A stretch of 64,000 nt of DNA from Microthrixaceae bacterium (GTDB lineage: Bacteria; Actinomycetota; Acidimicrobiia; Acidimicrobiales; Microtrichaceae), in assembly GCA_023957975.1 (NCBI GenBank), contig JAMLGM010000004.1:1-64000 (forward strand), in the 5' to 3' direction. Both the position numbers and the translations under genes were made by a program. Below are positions 43,524 to 54,563 of this stretch, piece after piece. Under the pieces are notes generated by a model. It saw only the letters and a program-made list of their open reading frames with translations. It was not told the DNA's origin and ran no database searches. Position 1 is the stretch's first letter; every line of letters begins with the position of its first letter.

Positions 43524-44489
43524 ATGCACATTGCTCGTCAGCTCAGCGACGTCGTCGATCCGCGTGCCGGCAACGTGGTCAGTATCGGCTTCTACGACGG
43601 CGTCCACCTCGGCCACCGTGCGCTCATCACCTCGCTGCTTGAGATGTCGAGCAGTCGCGGCCTCGCCACGACGGTGGTGACCTTCGACCAGCACCCCGCT
43701 CGGGTGTTGCGCCCCGAAGTGGCCCCTCAGCTTCTGTGCGACCTCGACCAGAAGCTTGAACTGCTCGGCGAAACCGGGGTCGACCAGACGCTGGTCATCC
43801 ATTTCGACGAGGCACAGGCGGCTCAACCCGCCGAGGACTTCGTCACCTCGGTGCTCGTCGACGCGCTGCAGGCCCGCGTCGTGGTGGTGGGGGAGGACTT
43901 TCACTTCGGGCACCGGCGCCTCGGCAACGTCGCCCTGCTCACCGAGATGGGCGAAAAGCACGGCTTCGAGGTCATCGGACATCACCTGGTCGGGATCGAC
44001 TGGACCGACGCTCGGCCCGAACAGCAGGTGTCATCCACGGCGATTCGTCGGGCGGTGGTCGAGGGACGCATCGAGGACGCGAACGCCATGTTGGGTCGGC
44101 CACACACGATCCGCGGCACCGTGGTGGGCGGCGACAAGCGCGGTCGCACCATCGGGTTTCCGACGGCGAATGTCGTGATTCATCCGGAGTTGCTGCAGCC
44201 GGCCGACGGGATCTACGTGGGCGAACTCGTCCGTGCCAACGCCGAGGTGCTGCCCGCAGCGGTCTATCAGGGCCGGCGACCGACGTTCTATGAGGACCAG
44301 CCGACGTCGATTCTCGAGGTTCACGCCCTCGATTGGGCCGGAGACCTGTACGGTGAACCGGTGCAGGTTCAGTTGCACAAACGATTGCGCGGCGACCGTA
44401 AGTTCGACACGATCGAGGAACTGACCGCACAACTTGCGATCGATTGCCAGCGTGCCACGGAGTATCTGAGGGAGAGGGACCGTTCATGA
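43524..44489 (+). CDS. ribF: Bifunctional riboflavin kinase / FAD synthetase
   Basis: A 321-residue enzyme converting riboflavin to FMN and FAD. The N-terminal adenylyltransferase has GFYDGVHLGHRALI and VVGEDFHFGHRRLG; the C-terminal flavokinase has GRTIGFPTANV and the GDLYGEPVQV strand. Conserved truB-ribF order. The stop overlaps the hydrolase start (ATGA). Confidence 0.96.
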   Translation: MHIARQLSDVVDPRAGNVVSIGFYDGVHLGHRALITSLLEMSSSRGLATTVVTFDQHPARVLRPEVAPQLLCDLDQKLELLGETGVDQTLVIHFDEAQAAQPAEDFVTSVLVDALQARVVVVGEDFHFGHRRLGNVALLTEMGEKHGFEVIGHHLVGIDWTDARPEQQVSSTAIRRAVVEGRIEDANAMLGRPHTIRGTVVGGDKRGRTIGFPTANVVIHPELLQPADGIYVGELVRANAEVLPAAVYQGRRPTFYEDQPTSILEVHALDWAGDLYGEPVQVQLHKRLRGDRKFDTIEELTAQLAIDCQRATEYLRERDRS

Positions 44490-45604
44490 ACGCGATGGCG
44501 ATGAACTCCTCGTCGACCAACTCGGGCGTCGAGCCGATTCCCGGCCCACATCCTGAAGGCGTGGTCGAGGACGGCGCACCGGTTGTCGCACCGCGGTTGA
44601 GTCGGCGTCGGATCCGGCTCGACGACGGCCATGAAGTGGGCATCAGCGTCGCCGGTCACGGGGTGCCGTTGGTGGTCGTTCACGGGTTCAGCGCCGAGGG
44701 ATTCCTGTACGCCCAGACCCTCCACCGCCTGGTGTCGATGGGATTCAAGGTGATCGCCATCGATACCGCGGGACATGGCGGAACCCGAGGGCTTCCCTCC
44801 GACGGAGCCAACCTCCGTTCCTACGGCGAGCTGCTGGCCCGGGTCATCGACAAGCTCGGCATCGAACGCTGCATTCTTGCGGGCCACTCGATGGGTGGTC
44901 GCATGGTGACCGACGTCGCCGCCATGCAACCGGAACGCACGGTCGCGGTCATGCTCATCGATGCGATCGTCGGCGACACGTGGGACAAGATGGTGTACGC
45001 GTTCCGGGTGTACCCGCCGCTGGTCGGCGCGATCGGCACGGCGTTGGCCGTCGATTCGCTGACGATCCTGCCGCTGTGGTCCGACCCGCGTCAGGCCATC
45101 AAGTTTTTGCGGCTCGCCTTACCCACGATCATCGGCGATGTGGTCAGGCCGTGGCGGCTGTTGGGCCCGGTGGTGTCGATTCTGCGTTCTCGATCGAGCC
45201 GCTATTCGCTCAACGCGCTCGGCGATGCCGGTGTTCCGTTGTATGTGCTGCACGGCGATCGCGACCTGGCGGTGCCGATGCGCACGGCCCGCGACGCCGC
45301 CAAGCGGGCGAACGGGACGTTGATCACGGTGAACGGCGGCGGCCATTCCTGGCTGCTCCGCGACCCGGAGACCCTGCCGAGCATCGTGTCGCAGTTGATG
45401 CACGGCCCGCTGAGCGAGGAGATCACCGCAGCCATCCGCTCCGCCGGGGTGACATCCGAGGAACCCACCGACGCGGAGCTCGATTCGGTGTTCTATCGCC
45501 CCGATGCGCTCATCCACGAGCTCACCCCGACCCGCGAAGTCACCCACGTGGTGGGTCGGCACTGGCGTCCGACGTTTCGCTGGACCACCTCGGCGCCGGC
45601 CTGA
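44486..45604 (+). CDS. Alpha/beta hydrolase
   Basis: A 372-residue cytoplasmic hydrolase. The oxyanion strand is PLVVVHGFSAEG, the nucleophile Ser in GHSMGG, the acid Asp probably in HGDRDLAVP, and the base His in GGGHSWLL. A helical cap lies between about 175 and 250. Substrate unknown. The N-terminal 50 residues and C-terminal 60 are extensions. It is coupled to ribF by an ATGA overlap and sits before rpsO. Confidence 0.88.
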   Translation: MNAMAMNSSSTNSGVEPIPGPHPEGVVEDGAPVVAPRLSRRRIRLDDGHEVGISVAGHGVPLVVVHGFSAEGFLYAQTLHRLVSMGFKVIAIDTAGHGGTRGLPSDGANLRSYGELLARVIDKLGIERCILAGHSMGGRMVTDVAAMQPERTVAVMLIDAIVGDTWDKMVYAFRVYPPLVGAIGTALAVDSLTILPLWSDPRQAIKFLRLALPTIIGDVVRPWRLLGPVVSILRSRSSRYSLNALGDAGVPLYVLHGDRDLAVPMRTARDAAKRANGTLITVNGGGHSWLLRDPETLPSIVSQLMHGPLSEEITAAIRSAGVTSEEPTDAELDSVFYRPDALIHELTPTREVTHVVGRHWRPTFRWTTSAPA

Positions 45605-45655
45605 CCGGCGCGTCCTGACCGACCTGTCCTGACCGACCTGTCCTGACCGGTGCAT
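45600..45655 (+). repeat. Four 14-bp tandem units overlapping the hydrolase stop
   Basis: Units at 45600, 45614, 45628 and 45642 begin CCTGACCG; the middle two are identical. The stop codon TGA lies inside the first unit, so every copy carries a TGA. Confidence 0.9.
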
Positions 45656-45679
45656 CTGCGGGTTGGTCGGCTCGTGTGC

Positions 45680-45802
45680 TAGGGTGACCGCCGTCCAATT
45701 TGGCGTCTTGACGTGCCTTCGTGGCGTAGCACCATTGGTGCAGCGTCGATGAGTGCGCCGCCGAGAGGCCGGGTCCGAAACCCACACAGGAGCAACTTCG
45801 CC
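45680..45802 (+). promoter_or_regulatory. rpsO promoter and leader
   Basis: TAGGGT at 45680-45685 is a plausible -10 box, giving a leader of about 110 nt. It contains an inverted repeat (GCACCA and TGGTGC near 45730-45743) and an AGGAG ribosome site before the S15 ATG. S15 binds and represses its own mRNA in several bacteria, so this is a candidate autoregulatory leader. Confidence 0.45.
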
Positions 45803-46081
45803 ATGTCACGTCCCCCCGCAAATCTCCCGCCCAAGGCCGACACGATCGCCAAGCACGCACGTGGAGAGGGAGACACCGGTTCGCCCGAGGTGCAGATCGC
45901 GTTGCTCACCGACCGGATCAATCACCTGACCGAACACCTCAAGCAGCACAAGAAGGACCACCACAGCCGTCGTGGCCTCCTGATGCTCGTCGGTCGCCGT
46001 CGCCGCTTCCTCGATTACCTCAACGACATCGACGTCGAGCGCTACCGCGCCATCGTCGCCGAGTTGGGTTTGCGCCGCTGA
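45803..46081 (+). CDS. rpsO: 30S ribosomal protein S15
   Basis: A 92-residue primary 16S rRNA-binding protein. The conserved core [20 protein letters not shown] and the [19 protein letters not shown] helix are intact. The first 20 residues ([19 protein letters not shown]) diverge from the usual ALTAEKK-type start. Ribosome site AGGAG is 13 nt before the ATG. In most bacteria rpsO precedes pnp; here an HD-GYP gene sits between them. Confidence 0.96.
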   Translation: MSRPPANLPPKADTIAKHARGEGDTGSPEVQIALLTDRINHLTEHLKQHKKDHHSRRGLLMLVGRRRRFLDYLNDIDVERYRAIVAELGLRR

Positions 46082-46151
46082 CGCCGCTGGTCGCCGTGAA
46101 CGCCCCCCTGCGGGCTGGACGGCGACCAAGCCCAAAGGCGATGGGGCCGAT

Positions 46152-46183
46152 GGGTACTTTCACCGGTGGGTACTTTCACCGAT
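46152..46183 (+). repeat. Two 16-bp tandem units after rpsO
   Basis: GGGTACTTTCACCGGT and its near copy (46168-46183), followed by a degenerate third copy to about 46199. Lies in the 152-nt gap between rpsO and the HD-GYP gene. Confidence 0.85.
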
Positions 46184-46233
46184 AGGTAGAAATACCGGTC
46201 AAGGCTTGAGGGCGTGCGGCCGATCACTCGGCG

Positions 46234-47940
<1,707 letters not shown>

Positions 47941-48213
47941 CATTGCCCTCAACCTGAGGGTGAACCGGGGTCATTCCACCGATTCGAGGGGATCTCGGCT
48001 AGCGTGTCATACCGAGTGTGACAACCGCGATCAGTGCCTGGTCGCCGCTGTCCGAACCCCGCCCCAGCGCTAGTGGCCACGGGCCGCCTCGCAGGTTGAC
48101 ATCACTGTGTGGACGTTCGGACATCGACAACTGGGAACTGATCATCGTCGCACTCTCACATCAGCGGACAATGCCCACAGGGGGCGTTCGCACAATGAAA
48201 GAGAGTGAAACAC
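47941..48213 (+). promoter_or_regulatory. pnp promoter and long leader
   Basis: A -10-like TAGCGT at 48000 is followed by about 200 nt before the pnp ATG. The leader contains a TGTCA/TGACA inverted repeat at about 48005-48021. In E. coli a pnp leader hairpin mediates RNase III-dependent autocontrol; whether this leader does so is unknown. I see no ORF here. Confidence 0.4.
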
Positions 48214-50664
48214 ATGGCTGATGCCATTCGTGTCCAGTCCGTCGTAGGCGGAGACGAGTTCAAGGTGCAATCCTTCGAGACCGGCAAGCTCGCCGCCCTC
48301 GCCGGTGGTGCCGTGCTCGCCCGACTCGGCGATTCCGAAATCCTCGTGACCGCCACCGCCGCCAAGTCGGTGCGTGACGGAATCGACTTCTTCCCCCTCA
48401 CCGTCGACATCGAAGAGCGCTCCTATGCCGCCGGCAAGATCCCCGGCTCGTTCTTCCGCCGAGAGGGCAAGGCCTCCGATCAGGCGATCCTCACCTGCCG
48501 CCTGATGGACCGACCGCTTCGTCCGTCGTTCCCCGAAGGCTTCCGCAACGAGGTCCACATCGTCGGCACCGTCGTGTGCGCCGACATGGAGAACCCTCAC
48601 GACGTGTTGGCGATCAACGCTGCGTCGGCGGCACTGTCGCTGTCCGACGTCCCCTTCGACGGCCCCATCGGTGCGGTGCGTCTCGCCTACGACGCCGGCG
48701 GCGAATGGGTTGCGCACCCGTCCTATGCCGAGGGCGACAACTCGGTGTTCGAGATCGTCGTGGCCGGCCGTGAGCTGCCCGACGGCGACGTGGCCATCAT
48801 GATGGTCGAGGCCGGCGGTACCGAAAAGAGCTGGGAGCTCTACGCCGAGGGTGCGCCCAAGGTCGACGAGAGCGCCCTTGCCCAGGGCCTCGAGGTCTCC
48901 AAGCAGTGGATCAAGGAACAGATCGCCCTGCAGAACCAGCTCGTCGCCGCTGCCGGTGGCAAGAAGCCGGTGATGGACTACCAGGCACAGATCGACTACA
49001 CCGACGCCCAGTACTCCGCCGTCGAGTCGGCAGCCGGCGAGCGTCTCAACACCATCGAGCAGATCGCCGACAAGGCCGAGCGCACCGCGGCGGAGAACGA
49101 ACTTCGCGACGAGACGGTGTCGGCGTTGTTGGCCGAGTTCGCCGGTGACGACGAGGGCCTTGCCCTCAAGCAGCTCAAGGCGGCCTTCCGCAGCCTGACC
49201 AAGGCGACGGTTCGTCGCCGCATCGTCAACGAGGGTGCTCGCATCGACGGCCGTGGCCCCGCCGACATCCGTCCGTTGTCGGCCGAGGTCACCCTGTTGC
49301 CGACGACCCACGGTTCGGGCTTGTTCCAGCGCGGCGAAACCCAGGTCCTCAACGTCGCCACCCTGGCGATGGGCAAGATGGATCAGATGATCGACGGCAT
49401 CACGCCGTTGACCTCCAAGCGCTACATGCACCACTACAACTTCCCGCCGTTCTCCACGGGCGAGACCGGGTTCATGCGCGGCCCCAAGCGTCGCGAGATC
49501 GGCCACGGCATGCTCGCCGAGCGTGCACTCGTGCCGGTCATCCCGTCGATGGACGAGTTCCCGTACGTCATCCGTACCGTGTCGGACGTGTTGGCCTCCA
49601 ACGGGTCGACCTCGATGGCTTCGGTGTGCGGCTCGACCCTGTCGCTGATGGACGCCGGCGTGCCGATCAAGGCGCCGGTCGCCGGCATCGCGATGGGCCT
49701 GGTGTTCGCCGAGGGCAAGTACACGACCCTCACCGACATCCTCGGTGCGGAAGACGCGTTCGGCGACATGGACTTCAAGGTCGCCGGTACGTCGGAGTTC
49801 GTCACGGCCCTGCAGCTCGACACCAAGATCGACGGCATCCCCGCCGATGTGTTGGCCGCAGCGCTCGAGCAGGCCAAGGAGGCCCGCCTGGCGATCCTCG
49901 AGGTGATGACCGCAGCGATCGCCGAGCCGCGCCCCGAGGTGTCCGACAACGCCCCGAAGATCATCAGCTTCGAGATTCCCGCCGACAAGATCGGTGAGGT
50001 CATCGGGCCGAAGGGCAAGGTCATCAACGCCATCCAGGGCGAGACCGGCGCGAACATCTCCGTCGACGACGACGGCATGGTCGGCGTGGTGTCGATCGCC
50101 GCGGTCGACCCGGGAGCGGTGGCCGAAGCGGAGCGTCAGATTCGCCTCATCCTCAACCCGCCGACCGCCGAGGTGGGGGCCACCTACACCGGCAAGGTCG
50201 TCAACATCACCAAGTTCGGTGCGTTCATCAACATCCTTCCGGGACGCGACGGCCTGGTGCACATCTCCAAGCTCGGGGGCGGCAAGCGGATCGACTCGGT
50301 CGAGTCGGTGCTCAGCCTCGGCGACGAACTCGAGGTCGTCGTCGAAGATATCGACCCGAACGGCAAGATCAGCCTCCGTCCGGTCGGCGACGGTGCGGCG
50401 GAGGCGGGGGAGTCCCCAAAAGCTGACGCCGCTTCGGCGGCGGACTCCGCCGGTAGCGACAACGACGCTGCCCCGAGCGCAGCCGCCGGCGGTTCCGCGT
50501 CGCGCGGCGCGTCGGTCGCGAGCGATGCCGTGGTGGCCAGCTTCGAGGACTTCCACGACGAACTCATCAGCGCCGAACAGGGACCGCTCGGGCCGGAGGT
50601 CAAGGGAGTCGGCGGTGGCAACGGCCGCGACCGTGGCCGCCCGCGCCGGCCTCGCCGCCGGTGA
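48214..50664 (+). CDS. pnp: Polyribonucleotide nucleotidyltransferase (PNPase)
   Basis: An 816-residue phosphorolytic 3'-5' exoribonuclease. Two RNase PH-like domains are visible (first: GDSEILVTATAAKS; second: GSGLFQRGETQVLNVATL, with GPKRREIGHGMLAERAL), then a KH domain (ADKIGEVIGPKGKVINAI) and an S1 domain (VVNITKFGAFINILPGRDGLVH). The C-terminus adds an Ala/Ser-rich then Arg/Gly-rich tail of about 100 residues. ATG 48214 is preferred to GTG 48205 by family N-termini and the GAGAG site. Confidence 0.96.
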   Translation: MADAIRVQSVVGGDEFKVQSFETGKLAALAGGAVLARLGDSEILVTATAAKSVRDGIDFFPLTVDIEERSYAAGKIPGSFFRREGKASDQAILTCRLMDRPLRPSFPEGFRNEVHIVGTVVCADMENPHDVLAINAASAALSLSDVPFDGPIGAVRLAYDAGGEWVAHPSYAEGDNSVFEIVVAGRELPDGDVAIMMVEAGGTEKSWELYAEGAPKVDESALAQGLEVSKQWIKEQIALQNQLVAAAGGKKPVMDYQAQIDYTDAQYSAVESAAGERLNTIEQIADKAERTAAENELRDETVSALLAEFAGDDEGLALKQLKAAFRSLTKATVRRRIVNEGARIDGRGPADIRPLSAEVTLLPTTHGSGLFQRGETQVLNVATLAMGKMDQMIDGITPLTSKRYMHHYNFPPFSTGETGFMRGPKRREIGHGMLAERALVPVIPSMDEFPYVIRTVSDVLASNGSTSMASVCGSTLSLMDAGVPIKAPVAGIAMGLVFAEGKYTTLTDILGAEDAFGDMDFKVAGTSEFVTALQLDTKIDGIPADVLAAALEQAKEARLAILEVMTAAIAEPRPEVSDNAPKIISFEIPADKIGEVIGPKGKVINAIQGETGANISVDDDGMVGVVSIAAVDPGAVAEAERQIRLILNPPTAEVGATYTGKVVNITKFGAFINILPGRDGLVHISKLGGGKRIDSVESVLSLGDELEVVVEDIDPNGKISLRPVGDGAAEAGESPKADAASAADSAGSDNDAAPSAAAGGSASRGASVASDAVVASFEDFHDELISAEQGPLGPEVKGVGGGNGRDRGRPRRPRRR

Positions 50665-50673
50665 GGTGAACGG

Positions 50674-51930
50674 TTGACCAACGTCACCGATTTCGGAACC
50701 CTCGACGCGGAGGTCCGCCTGTCGGACCTCCGCTCGGGGGTCCGACTCGCCACCGACACCATGGTCTTCACGGGGTCGGCGGCGATCGCATGCTTCGTCG
50801 GCATCGGATCACGAGATGAGCCTCTCGCGCTGGCTGGCGCGTCTCATTTCCTCGAACACCTGCTGTTCAAAGGCACCCTCGAACACACGTCTCGGTGGAT
50901 CAACCGTGCGATCGACGCGATCGGCGGAGAGTTCAACGCCTACACGGTGCGCGAGGCCACCGTGTTCTACGTGCGCGTGCCGGCCCCGCACGCCGAGTTC
51001 GCCACGAAGCTGCTGTGTGAGGTGATCACCACGCCGCGCCTCGACCCGGCGGATGTCGAGATCGAACGGGGCGTGATCCTCGGTGAGCTCGACGGTGCGC
51101 TCGACACCCCCGACGACGTGGTGTTCATGAACCTGGTCGACGCCATGTTTCCCGGCCATCCGATCGGCCGCGAAACCCTCGGCGACCCGGAGTCTCTGGC
51201 CTCGATGACCGTGGAGCAGATCGCTGGGTTCCACGATCGCTGGTATCGCCCCGCCAATCTGGTGTTCGCCGCGGCGGGAGCGGTCGACCACGACCGACTC
51301 GCCGACATCTTGGACGAGGCGTTCTGCGACCACGACACCGGGGAGCGTCCCGAGCGGCTGGCCCCGGGGGCGGGCCTGGGCGACGACATCGAGGTCGGGC
51401 GCGACATCGAGCAGAGCTATCTCGCCCTGGGCTGGCGCGGCATCGTGGCGACCGATCCTCAGCGTGTGGCGTTGGCGGTATTGAATCACGCGCTCGGAGA
51501 CGGGCCGTCGAGTCGGCTGCACGAGGAGATCCGCGAACGGCGTGGGCTGGCCTATGAGGTGTCCTCCTCGGCGGCGAGCAACCTCGATGCCGGAACCCAG
51601 AGCGTGTTTGTCGCGACGGCCCCCGAACACCTCGGCGAGGTCCGGCGCATCATCGACGACGAGATCGCACGGGTGCTCGACGAGGGGATCGACGACGAGG
51701 AACTCGAGGTCGCGAAGGGCTACCTCACCGGATCGATGCTGATGGCGCTCGAGGACTCCTCCTCGCGGATGAGCCGGCTCGGCTCGGCCGTGCAGACCCA
51801 TGGCCGCATCCTCAAGGTGAGCGAGTCGCTCGACGCGATCGACGCCGTAACCGGCGAGGATGTGCGCTCCGTGGCCGCCCGGATCTTCGGTGCGCCACGT
51901 GTCACATCCCTGGTCGGCCCACAAGGTTGA
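50674..51930 (+). CDS. M16-family zinc metallopeptidase
   Basis: A 418-residue protease of the insulinase/processing-peptidase family. The inverted zinc motif HFLEH at about 48-52 is intact, with the distal Glu expected in the helix near ADVEIERGVILGEL. The second half is the inactive M16C domain (ERRGLAYEVSSSAAS). It follows pnp at 9 nt, the common actinobacterial order. TTG start with GAGGTGA 6 nt upstream. Confidence 0.93.
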   Translation: MTNVTDFGTLDAEVRLSDLRSGVRLATDTMVFTGSAAIACFVGIGSRDEPLALAGASHFLEHLLFKGTLEHTSRWINRAIDAIGGEFNAYTVREATVFYVRVPAPHAEFATKLLCEVITTPRLDPADVEIERGVILGELDGALDTPDDVVFMNLVDAMFPGHPIGRETLGDPESLASMTVEQIAGFHDRWYRPANLVFAAAGAVDHDRLADILDEAFCDHDTGERPERLAPGAGLGDDIEVGRDIEQSYLALGWRGIVATDPQRVALAVLNHALGDGPSSRLHEEIRERRGLAYEVSSSAASNLDAGTQSVFVATAPEHLGEVRRIIDDEIARVLDEGIDDEELEVAKGYLTGSMLMALEDSSSRMSRLGSAVQTHGRILKVSESLDAIDAVTGEDVRSVAARIFGAPRVTSLVGPQG

Positions 51931-51961
51931 TCGGCAAGAACTGAACGCTCATTCAGCCCGA

Positions 51962-51967
51962 TACGAT
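51962..51967 (+). promoter_or_regulatory. -10 box TACGAT of the HtrA-like gene
   Basis: Ends 9 nt before the ATG at 51977; no ribosome site. Supports that start over a long in-frame upstream extension overlapping the M16 gene. Confidence 0.5.
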
Positions 51968-51976
51968 GATCCGGAT

Positions 51977-53611
51977 ATGGCTTCCCCGACGGTCTTTTCG
52001 CGTTCTCGACGTTTCTCGTCGGTTTTGTTGCCGCCCCTGGTGGCGCTGGGCCTGTTGGGCAGCGGATGTACGTCCTCCGACAACGGCAGTGGTGGCGGTT
52101 CCGCGGACACGACGACGACCACGGCGGTGCCCAATCCCTGCACCCCGCAGGGGGACGAGACGATGGCCAAGGCGCTCGTGCGGTGCGGGGACGCGTCGAT
52201 CGCGTATCTGTCCACCGAGGACGTGTCGGGCACGGGCATCGTCATCGAACGCGACTCAAAGCGATATGTGCTCACCAACGCCCATGTGATCGACCCCTAC
52301 GACTCGGCGGACGTGATTCTGGCCGGCGAGACCTACGACGCGATGGAGGTCGTCGGGGTCGATCTGGTCACCGACATCGCGTTGCTCGGCCCGTTCGACG
52401 ACGACGTCGAAGTGGCCCCGATTCCGCTGGCCGGCGACGTGGAGGTCGCACGTGGGGACGACGCGTTCACGCTCGGGTTTCCCGCCGAACTGTTCGACCC
52501 CGACCCCGAGGATCTCGAGCCGACGATCGCCCGGGGCATCATGGGCCGTCAACGTACCGATAAGGAGTTCGACGTCACCTATCTGCAGTCGGACGTGTTG
52601 ATTACCGGCGGTCAGTCCGGCGGCGGCCTGTTCGACCAGGAGGGTCGTCTGGTGGGGGTGACGTCGATGGTGTGGGGCAGCGAGTACGCGTTCGCCGTGT
52701 CGGCCCCCGACATCGACCGATCGATCGACTCGATCCTTGCGGGCGACGGCGACACCTGGCCGGCGCTGACCCGCGACCCCGAGTCGGATCGACTCGTGAC
52801 CACCGAGACGTTGTCGCTCGCCGAACTCGGCCAGAGCGCGGCGCTGACGATTCCTCCCGCGGCCGAGAAACGGACGGTCACGATTACCACCGACCATGCC
52901 GAGGCCGTGACCCTCGAGGTCACCGACCCCAACGGGGACGCGCTCGCGCTGTCGAGCAATATGGCCACCGGCGTCGAGCAGCTGATGGCCCGGATGGCCG
53001 ATGGCTCCGGTTCGGGGCAGTTCGATGGTCTCCTCGGCGAGGAAGGTGTCGACGCCGTCACGGGCACCGACCTGATCGAGGCGTTCTACGGCGAGTTGGA
53101 CGACTCGGTGACCGAGGCGGAGACCGAGCCCGGCACGTTGACCTTCGAGGTTCCGGCCGACACCCGCGTTCACGTCGACGTCGACCGGCTCGAGTCCGAC
53201 GAGGCGGTCGAGGCCACGCTCACCAGCACGGTCGGCTTCGAGGTGGTCCGCGTCGGGTTCGCGACCTCCACCCTGGAACCGGGCGACAGCGACGAGGTGG
53301 TGTTGGCGCCGTCGTTGCCGCTGCACATCATCGAGGTCGCCGTCGAGGCGGGCCAGGAGATCACCGTCGACGCGACGGCCCCCGCCGAGGACATCGCGTT
53401 GGCCGTCATTCCGCCCGATGTCGACCTGATCTCGGCGGTGTTGTTCGGGTCGGGCGAGGGCGTCGAAAACGTCGACGAGAAAGAATCCGGTCCGTTCGAA
53501 AACGCCGAACAGCTCACCTTCACCGCCGAGTCCGCAGGCACCTACCGGATCGTGGTCGGCGGCTACCTGGGGCTGACCTCGCTGGTGCGAATAGCGCTGT
53601 CCGCCGCCTAA
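51977..53611 (+). CDS. HtrA-like trypsin-type serine protease lipoprotein
   Basis: A 544-residue protein. A lipoprotein signal (LVALGLLGSGC) and a Thr-rich linker lead to a chymotrypsin-fold domain at about 60-250 with the triad His in LTNAHVI, Asp in DLVTDIALL and Ser in GGQSGGGLF. There is no PDZ domain; instead about 280 residues of beta-rich sequence with repeated VTI/VEV strands form one or more extracytoplasmic domains. It likely degrades or processes exported proteins. Confidence 0.87.
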   Translation: MASPTVFSRSRRFSSVLLPPLVALGLLGSGCTSSDNGSGGGSADTTTTTAVPNPCTPQGDETMAKALVRCGDASIAYLSTEDVSGTGIVIERDSKRYVLTNAHVIDPYDSADVILAGETYDAMEVVGVDLVTDIALLGPFDDDVEVAPIPLAGDVEVARGDDAFTLGFPAELFDPDPEDLEPTIARGIMGRQRTDKEFDVTYLQSDVLITGGQSGGGLFDQEGRLVGVTSMVWGSEYAFAVSAPDIDRSIDSILAGDGDTWPALTRDPESDRLVTTETLSLAELGQSAALTIPPAAEKRTVTITTDHAEAVTLEVTDPNGDALALSSNMATGVEQLMARMADGSGSGQFDGLLGEEGVDAVTGTDLIEAFYGELDDSVTEAETEPGTLTFEVPADTRVHVDVDRLESDEAVEATLTSTVGFEVVRVGFATSTLEPGDSDEVVLAPSLPLHIIEVAVEAGQEITVDATAPAEDIALAVIPPDVDLISAVLFGSGEGVENVDEKESGPFENAEQLTFTAESAGTYRIVVGGYLGLTSLVRIALSAA

Positions 53612-53619
53612 CCAGGACC

Positions 53620-53625
53620 TAGACT
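53620..53625 (+). promoter_or_regulatory. -10 box TAGACT of dapB
   Basis: Ends 8 nt before the dapB GTG; no Shine-Dalgarno. Leaderless type. Confidence 0.5.
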
Positions 53626-53633
53626 CCCAGCCC

Positions 53634-54428
53634 GTGACGAAGATTCGCGTGGGTGTGTTCGGTGCCGGTGGCCGGATGGGGTCGACGGTGTGTCGGGCCG
53701 TTCAGGACGACCCGGACCTCGAGTTGGTAGCGGCGGTCGACCCCCACTATGCGGGCCTTGAGGTCTCCGGCGTGACGGGCGCCGCTGACAATGAGGTGAT
53801 GATCTCGGGCGACCGCGAGACGTTGGGCGATGCCGGGGTCGAGGTGGCGATCGACTTCACCAACTATCAACCGAGCCTCGAGAACCTGGCGTACCTCGCC
53901 GGGGCCGGAATCCATGCGGTCGTCGGCACGACCGGATTCAGCGAGGAGGATCTCGCCCGGTTCGCCGCCGAGTTCACCCGTTCGAACTGCCTGATCGCCC
54001 CCAACTTCGCCATCGGTGCGTTGTTGATGATGAAGTTCGCCGAGCAGGCGGCCCCGTATTTCGAGACCGCCGAGATCATCGAGTTCCATCACGATGAAAA
54101 GATCGATGCCCCCTCGGGTACCGCCACACTCACCGCCGAGCGTATGGCTCGGGCCTCGAACGATTGGGGCGACGACCCGACGACGAAGACGGTGTACGAA
54201 GGGGCCCGCGGCGGCGAGGGCCCGGCGGGGATCCGGGTACATTCGGTGCGCATGCGCGGCATGGTCGCCCACCAGGAGGTCATCTTGGGCACGACCGGCC
54301 AGACCCTGGTCCTGCGCCACGATTCGATCGACCGCACCTCGTTCATGCCGGGGGTGTTGATGGCGACCAAGGCCATCGGCGAGCGCCCGGGTCTGACGGT
54401 GGGCCTCGACGTCCTGCTCGACCTGTAG
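53634..54428 (+). CDS. dapB: 4-hydroxy-tetrahydrodipicolinate reductase
   Basis: A 264-residue enzyme of lysine and diaminopimelate synthesis. The nucleotide motif is VGVFGAGGRMGSTV; VVGTTGFSEEDL and the catalytic HHDEKIDAPSGTA block follow. GTG start. Together with dapA 7.5 kb downstream it supplies diaminopimelate for peptidoglycan. Confidence 0.96.
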   Translation: MTKIRVGVFGAGGRMGSTVCRAVQDDPDLELVAAVDPHYAGLEVSGVTGAADNEVMISGDRETLGDAGVEVAIDFTNYQPSLENLAYLAGAGIHAVVGTTGFSEEDLARFAAEFTRSNCLIAPNFAIGALLMMKFAEQAAPYFETAEIIEFHHDEKIDAPSGTATLTAERMARASNDWGDDPTTKTVYEGARGGEGPAGIRVHSVRMRGMVAHQEVILGTTGQTLVLRHDSIDRTSFMPGVLMATKAIGERPGLTVGLDVLLDL

Positions 54429-54437
54429 CCAGTCAAA

Positions 54438-54500
54438 CCCGTTCACCGCCTGCCACCGCCCGTTCACCGCCTGCCACCGCCCGTTCACCGCCTGCCACCG
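54438..54500 (+). repeat. Three 21-bp tandem units after dapB
   Basis: Identical units at 54438, 54459 and 54480 (each CCCGTTCACCGCCTGCCACC plus G). A fourth begins at 54501 but runs into the palindrome at 54504. Confidence 0.93.
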
Positions 54501-54503
54501 CCC

Positions 54504-54553
54504 GTTCTCCGATAACCAGTGGTCGTGATCACGACCACTGGTTATCGGAGAAC
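54504..54553. repeat. 50-bp perfect palindrome, copy 1
   Basis: Two 25-nt arms, GTTCTCCGATAACCAGTGGT then CGTGA and their exact complement, meet at a central TGATCA. It sits between convergent dapB and the DedA-like gene without a T tract. Identical copies are at 58886 and 61112. Confidence 0.95.
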
Positions 54554-54563
54554 AGGCTGGCGG

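Noticed and set aside
45600..45802. tRNA gene in the rpsO leader
   Set aside because: The small hairpins do not fold into a cloverleaf and there is no T-loop consensus.
54504..54553. Calling the 50-bp palindrome a standard intrinsic terminator
   Set aside because: No T tract follows on either strand at copy 1, and the three copies are identical, which is unlike independent terminators.
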